From contig JAYEVF010000026.1 in assembly GCA_036346355.1 (NCBI GenBank), positions 2,356,001 through 2,420,000 on the forward strand: a stretch of 64,000 nt of DNA, written 5' to 3'. Source of the stretch: Rhipidocladum racemiflorum. Lineage: Eukaryota; Streptophyta; Magnoliopsida; Poales; Poaceae. A program made the position numbers and the translations under genes. The notes under the pieces were generated by a model that did no database searches, was not told the origin of the DNA, and worked only from the letters and a program-made list of their open reading frames with translations. Below are positions 1 to 9,894 of this stretch, piece by piece (position 1 is the first letter of the stretch; each line of letters begins with the position of its first letter).

Positions 1-1868
1 GATGATGGTGAAGACAAATCCAAGATTGGAAAGAAGACCACTTCATGGGTATGGGAACATTTTATAAAGTTTGAGAAAATGGTATCCATGGATGATGGTA
101 GCACTATGGAGGAGACATGGGCTAAATGCAAGAGATGTAGACATACAGCTAGGGCTGTAAGTACCAATGGTACAACAGCTTTCAGAAATCATTTGAAGAA
201 CAAGCACAGTGTTTTGAAAGGCCAACAACTTCTGGATCAAAATGAGGGAGGGATTGCGACATATCGGTATGATGAGAAAGCTAGCTTGAGAAAGTTTAAT
301 TATGCTATCATTATGCATGAGTATCCATTCAATATTTGCCAACATGAATACTTTGTTGATTTCGTTAAATCTTTGAGGCCAACTTTTCCTTTGAAATCTC
401 GCATCACTGTTCGTCAGAAGAAATCATAGAGATTTATGAAGAGGAAAAGAAGTTGTTGTACGAACATTTCAAATCCCTATCATGTCGTTTTAGTTTTACC
501 ATGGATATGTGGACGTCAATTCAAAATAAAGGTTACATGTGTGTCACCGCACATTGGATTGATGACAATTGGAACATGCAAAAGAGGATAATCAATTTTA
601 TTCATGTTGCTAGAGATGGACTGCAACTAATTCAGAGTGCCATTGGAAATATTAGAGAGTTCATTTCAATCATAAAAAAATCACCTCAACAATGGGAAGC
701 ATTTCAAATATGTGCTAAAGAATGTGACTTGGACACTAGAAAGGCTCTTTCTTTGGATGTTGCTACAAGGTGGAATTCTACCTATATTATGATTAGAGAT
801 GCAATTTATTACAAGGATGCCTTTGACCGTCTTGCTCTCAAAGATAAGACAAGATATGAGTTTGTTGCCCCTACAAGAGCTGAATGGTTAAATGCAACAA
901 CTATTTGCAAGTGCATGAAAAAATTCTATGATGTCACCTTATTTTTCTCTGGAACATCCTATCCTCATCGCAAATCTTTTCTTTCGAAAATTTTGTGAGA
1001 TAAAGATTGCTATAGGAAAATGGATTGATAGTAATGACATCATTGTTTCTAACTTGGGTGAGGCTATGGAAGAAAAGTTTAACAAGTATTGGGATATGAG
1101 CAATATGGCTTTGCAAGTGGCAGCCTTTCTTGACCCTAGGTACAAGCTCAAGGTTGTTGAGTTGTGCTTGTCTAAAATATATGAACATGATATGGCTGAG
1201 TTTGCTAAGATGGAGCTAATGAATGTGATCAATGAATTATTTGCATCATATTCGTTAAACAATGCATCTTTGTCAAGTACACCATCCACTTCGCAAAAGC
1301 ATGATGTGGCTTCAAAATCAAAGCATTGCATATTGGATGAGGATGATGATGAGATTTACATAGATGACTTGTATCATCCTACAAATAATGCAAATAAGAA
1401 GTCTGAATTGGATATGTACATGACTGATGATCTATTGAAGTTTGATGATGATGGTGGTATTTTTGACATACTGTCATGGTGGAAGGGGCAAACAACAACT
1501 TATCCTATCCTTTCTATGCTTGCTCGTGATGTTCTATCTATTCAAGTGTCTACGGTTGCTTCTGAGTCGGCGTTTAGTGCCGGTGGACGCGTTATTGATC
1601 CATTCCGTAGTCGACTAGATGATGACATTGTCGAGGCCTTAGTTTGCACAAAGGATTGGATGATTGCTTCGCGTAAAGGTAAATTTGTTCTTACAAGTTA
1701 TAGCTTCCTTCATGTATTATTCATGTTGTTATTTGTGCCCTTCTAATTTGTTATTTATTGCATTTAGGTTCAAATAAACGTGGAGTAGAAGCTTTGTGTG
1801 ATCAATTAAATGGTTTGAGCATGAATGAAAATGAAGCAATAGAAGGTGTATGCAATGTTGAAGCTTGA
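1..1868 (+). pseudogene. hAT transposase (RICESLEEPER/Ac type), frameshifted and internally deleted
   Basis: The frame is open from base 1. It begins with a BED zinc finger (TSWVWEHF, then CKRC and HLKNKH, about bases 37-215). The frame then shifts near 405-423, and the next segment carries the start of the RNase H-like fold (FTMDMWTS). Near 611 the text jumps from FIHVA straight to RDGLQL, so the usual middle of the catalytic domain is missing. Another frameshift near 962-970 leads to the hAT-like RNase-H fold part (FLDPRYKLK) and the C-terminal dimerisation domain (STVASESAFSAGG, about 1546-1640). The last coding exon fits a GT-AG intron at 1679-1767 and ends in TGA at 1866-1868. The gene cannot encode an active transposase as it stands. 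Confidence 0.85.
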
Positions 1869-2371
1869 TATGTGTGTGGATGCTATGAAGACAAAGACAA
1901 ATTATCTATGTTTGTGTTGGACTATATCATAATCTATCATGTATGTTGGACTTTAATTTGTATTTGTGGACTATGTCTTGAACAATGTTACTATGTCTTG
2001 GAGATTTGGATTATGTTAGCTACATTGTTGTTATGTTCGGACTTTAAATTATGGACTATTTGTGTTATTTGTATTCCGTGTATTTGTGTTAGGATTATGT
2101 CTCCAATTATGTGTTAGTTATGTTCTTTTTATCGTATGCTTTAATTTATGTATTTTATATGCTACCCGATATAGTATCCGTTATCCGTTCACTATCCGTC
2201 CGTATGATATCCGATTACCGTTTTCTACCCGATCGTTAATATCCGAATCCGTTCCGACTATCCGACCGTAGTTTAGTTTTACCGTATCCGATCCGATATC
2301 CGACAAAATAAATTAGGGTAGGATATGGGATGACCCCTATCCGATCCGTAACCGACCCGTTTTCACCCCTA
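1..2371 (+). mobile_element. Ac-like hAT transposon, 3' part
   Basis: This is the right-hand part of a class II element that runs off the left edge. It holds a broken hAT transposase and then a 3' subterminal region (about 2160-2360) packed with short ATCCG/CCGAT motifs. It ends in the terminal sequence TTTCACCCCTA (2361-2371). Read from the outside this is TAGGGGTGAAA, which resembles the Ac-type terminus CAGGGATGAAA. The next eight bases, GGCTGAGT (2372-2379), should be the target duplication, but the partner copy lies outside the window. The flank past 2371 is unrelated transporter exon sequence, which fixes the boundary. Confidence 0.85.
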
Positions 2372-2723
2372 GGCTGAGTTGAGGATGGTGGGCGTCGCCC
2401 GGCTCCCGGCGTAGGCCTCCGCCTCCACCGTCAGCCCCTCGGCGCGCACCTCGATCGTCGGAAGCTCCATCCCGACGCTGCATGCAATTGACGGAAGAAG
2501 AAAACGACGTCACATATATACATGGTTGAAAGATACAGGCGGCCATACATGTATATACGCGCTGTGCATGCATCATCCATGCGAAGGGTTCAGCAGACCA
2601 GTCGAAGCGGTTCTTGATCTTGAGCAGGAAGCGCTCGTGGTCGTCGCCGGTGAAGCCCACCAGCCGCTCCACGAGGAGCTTCGCCTCCGACTCCGCCATG
2701 GCGGCCGCTTTCTGCTCCTCCAT
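2372..2723 (-). pseudogene. PDR-type ABC transporter (ABCG) N-terminal fragment, broken by hAT
   Basis: Two exons on the minus strand, 2723-2599 and 2477-2372, are joined by a 121-bp GT-AG intron (2598-2478). They encode the segment typical of the PDR/ABCG N-terminal domain: LVERLVGFTGDDHERFLLKIKNRFD, then after the splice VGMELPTIEVRAEGLTVEAEA and SRATPTILNSA. In full-length PDR pumps this precedes the first nucleotide-binding domain. Here the frame stops dead at the hAT terminus (2371), and anything downstream lies left of the window. The usual first exon of PDR genes is not recognisable upstream. The first in-frame Met codons are at 2723 and 2699. A TATATA stretch on the minus strand at about 2766-2771 could be a promoter. 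The window cannot say whether this was a whole gene or an already isolated fragment. Confidence 0.8.
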
Positions 2724-3109
2724 CCGTGATGTTGGAGCAGAGGACAGAGGCGGCCGGCCGGAGGTATATATGACGCTGTGCACCTCCCTGGCCTGCCTCT
2801 CGATTGGTTTATGTATCTGGTGCTTGTTACGTCAGTACATTGGCAACTTGCTTAATTAGTAAAGTAATTTGCGCATAAGTCCTGGTCCTGAATGTTCAGA
2901 CCACACGCATATATATATCTTCGTCCCTTTCCCTTGTGGTCTTGGTCTATCTATATAATTAAGCTCGTCTTCATTAACTGACGGAGCAATTGAAATTTGG
3001 CCAAACTAATGTTTTGAAATTGTACACTGTAGATGACACGTGTTCCACCACGCAGATTCGCCGAACCGGAAAAAAAAATTAGTAAGGCTGATGTCATACC
3101 TATTTACAT

Positions 3110-3612
3110 TTAATACCTAGAAGTAAGTCTTTTACAAGATGCTTGAACTTTCTAAAAAGACAATCTAATTAACACCATCAACTATAAACAAGATATTTAA
3201 CCCCCTAAACTTGCAAAATCGGATTAATTAATTTACACCTTAAAATAGTTTTGGAGTATAGTTTCCATGATGTGGATCGAGTTTGGGTAATGATGATCCA
3301 ATTCAAAGGTGTTGAAATCTCCATCGCCAACCCTTTTCTCACTCATTTACTCTATATAGATTCTTTTTCTTCAAGCCATCATCTCTTCTCTCATTTAGAT
3401 TTGCATCAGCAAAAATTCATGAGATATCTCTCAACATGGCAAACCCACCCTAAGATTGATCCACGTCAGCAAAAGCACTCTCCAAACTGTCTCGTGATGT
3501 AAATTGATCTGATTTTACAAGTTTATGATGCTAGATACTCAGTTTTATAGTTGAGAGTGTTGAATATATATTTTTTAAAAGTTCAAGTGTAGAATGAACT
3601 TATTTATAATAT
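3110..3612. repeat. Foldback element with long (about 110-bp) terminal inverted repeats
   Basis: The left arm (about 3118-3235) and the right arm (about 3498-3612) are imperfect inverted copies. Matching blocks are CTTGAACTTT, TCAACTATAAA and AAACTTGYAAAATCRGATYAA, and both arms end in a TTTAC motif. The roughly 260-bp centre is unrelated and non-coding. Long-TIR, non-coding architecture fits a MULE- or hAT-derived non-autonomous element. I could not fix a target duplication, so the edges are uncertain by about 20 bp. Confidence 0.6.
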
Positions 3613-4123
3613 CTATAATAAGATACTTTTTACCATTCCTGTAAGATATCAAAATCTACAAGGTAGTATTAAGGGATAAAAAATTTAAAGGATTAAGATA
3701 CTAACTTTCAGTACCTTTTAATACTATCTCAATGTATTTTTGGTATAGACAATGTTTTCGGTTTGTTGAGTCAGTTGTAGACAGTACTCGTGAAGAAAAA
3801 AGAAAGAAATGGAAGTCCCTTAGTCCTTAGAAAGAAATGGAAGTCCCTTAGTCCTTTAGAAAAGCTGTACCCGTGAAGAGTGAGTTTGCTGGAACCAATG
3901 AAGTGCATCTGACCCTAGTCTTTATTCTAAGATTAAAGTCCTCAATGTTAATTAAGCAGGACGCATAGGACAAACAGGAATGGATGCTACCAACTGGCAT
4001 CTGCGAGGTCCGTCATGCGAGGCGATGTCCATTTTAAACGGTGCTGCTGAGAGGCCGTACGCGCCAGCGTGGAGTGGCGTGAACACCCACTCGGGCGAAA
4101 ACCGGGTGGTATTGGATCGGGGC
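3613..4123. other. Intergenic stretch, no gene seen
   Basis: There is no credible coding sequence. About 3650-3735 contains a small imperfect inverted repeat (AAGGTAGTATTAAGG facing CCTTTTAATACTATCT). About 3810-3860 has a roughly 26-bp direct duplication built on GAAATGGAAGTCCCTTAGTC. The remainder up to 4123 is unrecognised flank of the copia LTR. Confidence 0.5.
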
Positions 4124-5040
4124 TGTTGTATTAGGATTTAGTATAACCATAGCTTTAGATCACTCCTAAAGTCAATAAAAAATAGATGAAAAAGAATCAC
4201 AATAGATAAATATAGTACGCAGAGAGATCAGCTTTTTTTATCGTTATTAATTAGGCAACATATTTAGTGCAATTAAAGTTTTCGTGCAACCACTGTATAA
4301 CCCAACTAAAAATGTTTCAAAAAATTCTGAAAAAAATCATGGATATACATCTCAACTTACCCCATCTACGTATAAAATTTTATAATCAAATACGTACTAT
4401 GCTAGAAGTTACAAAAAAACAAATTTTGTGTTGTCTACTGTAGCAAGATTCAAAACGAAAATTTGTCTTTTTTGTAACTTCTAGCATAGTACGCATTTGA
4501 TCATGAAATTTTATACGTAGATGGGGTAAGTTGAGATGTACATCCATGATTTTTTTCAAAATTTTTTGAAACCTTTTTTAGTAGGGCTGCACGAAAACTT
4601 TAATTACACTGGATATTTTGCCTATTAATTATAGACTAATTCTCTTGTACAATATAGTACTATATTTATACCATATATAGCCACTCGGAGATATATAGTT
4701 TCAAAATTCCACCACAAAAAGGCAGAAGTTAGAATATATCTCAACAACCAAGATCAATAGTTTGGTTATATCTCAATACTCTCTTTTGTACGAATACCGT
4801 GTAATGCATATGTAACACAGAATATAAGAAAAAATTTTTTTCTCTTTATTGATTGTAAATTGATTCTTTTGTACAATAGAGTGCTATATTTATACCATAT
4901 ATAGCTACTCAGGGATAGTTTCGGAATTCCACCACAAAAAGGCAAGAGTCAGAATATATCTCAATAACGAAGATCAAGAGTCTGGTTATATCTCAATACT
5001 CTCTCCTGAGCGAATACTGTGTAATGCATATGTCTCGTCA
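4124..5040 (-). repeat. Copia 3' LTR with internal duplication and a MITE insert
   Basis: It starts TGTTGTATTAGG and ends GCATATGTCTCGTCA, matching in outline the right LTR beginning at 13534. A segment of about 170 bp is present twice (about 4632-4800 and 4858-5030), both copies carrying the block ATTCCACCACAAAAAGGCA. A 373-bp foldback MITE interrupts the first part. Inside the element next to the LTR, the complement of 5041-5054 is the purine-rich TTGGGAGGAGTTTG, a fitting polypurine tract. Confidence 0.65.
4252..4624. mobile_element. Foldback MITE, 373 bp, TSD TTAAT
   Basis: This is an almost complete hairpin. The left arm, from TAGGCAACATATTTAGTGC through the CATCTACGTATAAAATTTTAT block to about 4425, is mirrored by the right arm ending ...GATATTTTGCCTA. 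Only a short unpaired centre is left around 4430-4455. Both sides carry TTAAT (4247-4251 and 4625-4629), which fits a target duplication. There is no coding capacity. The family is not recognised. Confidence 0.75.
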
Positions 5041-5262
5041 CAAACTCCTCCCAAAAACTAGTAAAAAAAGATGAAGAAAAGAGTATATTGCACCCACATA
5101 TTGTGTTACACTTATTGCCTCATTAAAAACCTTCATGTGAGAAAACTCACTAAATGAAAAAGAGTGCAACTTATAATCTTCTAGATTATAGTAGTATCTT
5201 CATAATCATACGAAGGGTTATGGTTCAGAAGTTTACCACATTGAACTTTGCATATCTTTAAG

Positions 5263-7380
5263 TTATCTCATTCCAATGCCACGGACACATCTTTGAAAAT
5301 TGGAAGTTAACAAATACTTAATGAATAAACCTACTAGATTTTCACATGACTTAGTTTGCAAGATCTTTATCTCACTGTTCTTCTGGAGTTCATGAGGATA
5401 CAAAAGTTTAGGGGCAATATGCTTCATGATATTACTCTTAACATAACTTATTTGCATTTGTGCAACCCAAGAAACATTATTTTCATAGATACTTGTAGAG
5501 TTATCAATGATGTTAATGCAACATGACTTTTGGATATGGCTAATAACACCTCTTAGCCAAATACATTCATGTGAGGCTCCATAAAATGCTATAATCTCTA
5601 AATGGTAGGTAGAGGTAGTCATCAAGATCTGTTGAAAAGACCTTCAAGAAATAGCTATACCACTGTAGAGAAATACAAACCTAGTGTGAAATTTGGCACT
5701 GTGGGGATCAGATAGGTAGTCAACATCTGTATATCCCACCATTGTTAAGTCTTGGTCTTCGCAATAAAATATATCAAGGTTTTGTGTACCTTGGAGTTAG
5801 CTGAGTAAAGTCTTGACTCCAGCCCAATGCCTTTTGGCTGGAGCTGCGCTATGTCCAGCTAGCAAATTTATTACGATTGTAATATTAGGCCTGGTGCAAT
5901 TTGCAAGATACATAAGTACTTATGTGGCGCTTAAAAATGAAACTTCTGATCCTAAGACTTCCTCACTTTCCATTCTCAGTCTGAATGGATCTTTATCCAG
6001 TTCAAAGGATCTTACTACGATAGGTTCTTGAAAGGATGAAATTTATCCATATTAAAAATTTTCAATACCTTCTTCGTACAGGTAGACCGATGTACAAAGA
6101 TTCCTTATGGGAAATATTCTAGATGCTGGCCTAATCAATATTTGGTTTTACCCAAATCTTTCATCACAAACTCTTTCGTAAGGTAAGAACTTACTTCTTT
6201 CCTCCTATATGGTGGAGAGAATGGCACATATACAACATAGCCCAATTTCTGTAGATAAAAAACTTGGTTCTTTCTCATGCATTATCTGCAAGGGAGAAAT
6301 TTCATGATATGCAGTTGGTATGAGTTGAATTAATATGGCAGTGTGCAACACTGCATGGCCTCAACAGTTGGTGGGTAACCAACAATTTTGCAATAGTGAC
6401 CTAGCAATAAGTTTTATTCTCTTAATCAATGACTCTGCAAGGCCATTTTAAGTGTGGACTTGAGGTACTGAATGCTCTATATTAATGCTCAGAGCTATAC
6501 AATAATCATTAAATGCCTTTGTGGTAAACTCGCCAGCATTGTCCATTTGAATAGACTTGATCATTTCTTTTGGAAAGGAGGCTCTTCTTAATTTAATAAT
6601 TCGGACAATTAGTTTAGAAAAGGCATGATTCCTAGTAGATAAGAGACACACGTGTAACCATCTAGTAGAAGCATCTATAAGCACCATAAAATATCTGAAG
6701 GGTCCCGACAGGGGCTGTATAGGTCTACAAATATCACCTTAAATTCTCTCTAGAAAATTCAATAATTTTTTCCTACCAAATAGATAAGATGGTCTAATTA
6801 TGACCTTTCTTTTGGTACAAGTAAGGCATAAGAAGTCTTTCGGTCTAGGGAAGTCAATAGTTTTTATGCTATAACCACCCGAATTATTGATTATTCTTCT
6901 CATCATATTCAACCCAGGATGATTCAGTCGATCATGCCATATCTTAAATATTTTTAGGTTTTTCAGTATAGTTTTTATTGTAACATAAACTTCAAGTTTT
7001 ATACATGTATGATATAACCCAGAGGAGAATGAAAGGATTTTTTCAACCACACGTTTATTATACTTTTCAAACTTAGTCATGAGTGGGTATTTTGTACTAT
7101 CCTCATTTTCTATCTCCATATGGAAATCATTCAGATGGATGTCTTTAAAACTTAGTAGAGTATGACTGGATTCAGGGTATAATAGAGCATCATCTACTAT
7201 TATACAAGTACCCGTAGGGAGAACTATGATGGCACTTCCAGTGCCAATTATGAGGGCATCGTTTTCGGTGATGGTTATAATATTTTTAGTTTTCTCGATC
7301 AAAGTATGAAAATATTTCGTCTCCCTAAGAATTTATGGTGCAACAGTCCACAAGACAGATTTCCTCCTCTGCTATTGGAT
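5263..7380 (-). pseudogene. Ty1/copia pol remnant (protease, integrase, RT end, RNase H)
   Basis: Read in its own direction, right to left, the order is as follows. About 7375-7320 is a protease-like block (EEEICLVDCCTINS). 7302-6739 holds a GAG-pre-integrase region with the zinc-binding pattern H-D-R-L-N-H-P-G and C-L-T-C (IWHDRLNHPG, FLCLTC). 6687-6448 is the start of the integrase core (VLIDASTRW, then MDNAGEF). About 6040-5640 is the end of RT and the start of RNase H (LLARHSAAPAKRHWAGVKTLL, then GYTDVDYLSDP), and 5625-5263 is the rest of RNase H (KSNIMKHIAPKLLYPHELQK). The copia order PR-IN-RT-RH is clear. The RT palm with its YVDD motif is not found, and several stops and shifts break the frame, so it is dead. 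Confidence 0.8.
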
Positions 7381-7639
7381 TATACTTTATTCTATATTAG
7401 AAGCATAATTTAACAAATCAAGCATTTGTTGTAGCATGAACATATTACAAAAATATAGAACAACCAAAGCACAATAAATCAAAACATCATAGGAAATACA
7501 TATTTATTTAAATTTAAATGATAATTGCTCAACAGGAGCCTAGACCAATGTTTATTCAAGAACTATGACTAAACTGATAGAGCAGACTTATAAGGAATAT
7601 GTGATATCAACTAGCAAAGTGAAAGAATATTTAGAAGAC

Positions 7640-9894
7640 TACTTTAGGTCTTCATATGAGTCAGACAGCTTGCCTTGGTGTCCTCCATGGCGTAGATGAT
7701 GGTCTTGCAAATCATCCCACGATCCTTGCCGTTGACGATCCAGGTAGTCCCTCGGTACAGCGGTCTTTCAAAACCTCCAAACACTTGCAAAATCCTCCAA
7801 AATTCAGCAATGTATCCTCCCATATGCTCACCATAAGACTGAACCATCCTCATTTGATAAAGGCAGCTTGGGATAAGGCCTCAAGTCAAACCAGCAGGGA
7901 AAAATGGTAAAATTCAGCAAGGAACAAGAATAGAAGAATGAGATGAGTCAAAAACTTATTATGTTTCGTCTTTTAAAAATAGTTTTGAAGAACCTAAGGA
8001 GACGAATAGTCTATCTAGGGCCAAGACCTATAGTCAGTATGGCTCTGATACCACCTCTATCGGGACCCGAATATGTAAATCTAGATCCTCTGTGTATATC
8101 GCACTATTCTAGGATCAAGCTAGTGCACACAGTGGCAACATAGATGAATATCACAATCATACACAATGGAAACATAATAAAAGACTTCATTTATTGATGT
8201 AGTATTCTCGTGTTGTGTGTCACAATCATACACAATGGAAACATAATAAAAGACTTCATTTATTGCTGCAGTATTCTCGTGTTGTGTGGGAAGATGCATA
8301 ATATTTTGTCTATCATCTCACCATATGTAATTTTCTATTTACAAAAAAGCAGTTTAGAGATAACCTTTTGCATAGGGAAGTTGTACACTGACATGGTTTT
8401 ATAGTCCTAGAAGCATTGGAGGGTCCATTCGCGCTATGCTTTTGGCAATAGGATGAATCTTTGTTGGTCGTAGCATTCATTCAGGAAGTTCTATAGTGCC
8501 AGTGGGTCCTTCTCCATCAAGTACTCATCCTTTAGGTTGGCATGGAGAGTGCCTTAGGAAGTGCAGAGCTGCACACTTGGCGGCTTCAGGAAGAGCAAGG
8601 GTGCTAGCTTCAGTCCAGGTAAAAGCAACTTCAAGAAATAAAGCTATTAGGTTAACTTTGGCATCCATTGCCTAGGTTAGTAATTACTGCCATTCAGAGT
8701 AAGCTCGGTAAATTCCCTCTATATGATGTCCGACATATAATATTTATGCAAAATGAATCCACTACTAGTAAAATAAATATATTGTATGCTCATTATGGAA
8801 TCAATAAACTTTGTCTATATCTATTTAGTAGATAATTATATAAAATTTTCTAGATTTTTCATAATTTTATGCTAAATATCAAGAAATTTGAAGAATTACT
8901 GAATAACAGAATAATAAATTTAGCTTATATAAATGTGTAAATATGCTAGGAAAAATAAAACCAGATTTACAATGCTTCCAATGTAATTTTATGCTAAGTC
9001 TAAGGTTCAACAAATTTATGGAAACCCACGTACCTAAAAATTCAGTTGCTAAGATTTACTATAATTTTTTAGAATTTATTAACTATTATTTAGGATTACT
9101 AGAAACTTTAGTGTCAAGAAAGTAAAGTTTCCATAGCAACAATATAATTTTATAATTTAACTAAACTTCAGGATTAAAGCACAAAAATTACCGTAGCCAT
9201 AAAATATTACAGAATTAACTAAAACTTTAGGGGTTAAAATACAAAAATTGCTGTGCTGCCATATAAAACTATCTTCGGACTGAAATTTAGTGAGTGATAT
9301 GGCCCGTCAATCTTCATGGGTCGGATCCGATTCAGCCCAATAGCCCGGCTCTACGAGGGGTCCCCTAGTGCTAGGGTTTCCACACCCAGCGCGCGTGTGG
9401 CAGCAATAGACGCACGGGTGGAGTAACGCCAACAACAATCGTGGCACGGGCCAGGATGGTGTGGCATCGACATGGCGAAGTTCAAGGGCTCGCGCCATGC
9501 ATGCTCGACGGGAGCACTGATGACAGCATGGGCGGCGGGCGGCGGGCGGCAAGGGCGTTGGCCATGTACGTTCGGCACGAACTACGGCTGCGAGGACACA
9601 AGCGCGGTCTCTTGGCGGGAGTGGCGACGGTGAGGGTGTGTCGCGATGGGCATGGCGTGCCACCAGGCTTGGCACATATCAGGCGCGACACATGGCATGC
9701 CACAGCGGTCGACGCAAGCGGCGCCTATCGGGGGGCGCGTTAGTTGATTTTGCCCTTTTTTCATGAACAATAACTAGAGACTCTAATTCTAGAAATTAGA
9801 TCAATTGAGTCTCTAATCGATAATTAATAAAAAATTAATATAAATAATTCATGAAATTAGTCTGCATAATTAAAAAACTACCTAGATGCGAATA
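7640..9894 (-). mobile_element. Ty3 (Tekay-like) relic: leader, primer-binding site and LTR part
   Basis: 8040-8055 reads TGGCTCTGATACCACC, the complement of the initiator-Met-tRNA primer site GGTGGTATCAGAGCCA. It is followed at 8058 by TATCGGGACCCGAAT. The same arrangement recurs at 43980-43998 in the intact Tekay element, so this is the 5' leader and LTR of a related minus-strand element. The LTR carries a roughly 68-bp tandem duplication (about 8151-8218 and 8219-8280). A short remnant at 7853-7644 lies where the Tekay element has its extra ORF. A GC-rich block at 9300-9740 resembles the GC-rich part of the other LTRs. The left and right ends are truncated. Confidence 0.6.

Noticed and set aside
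9307..9743. Overlapping Arg/His-rich ORFs on both strands
   Set aside because: GC-rich LTR sequence leaves long open frames by chance; no motif is visible.
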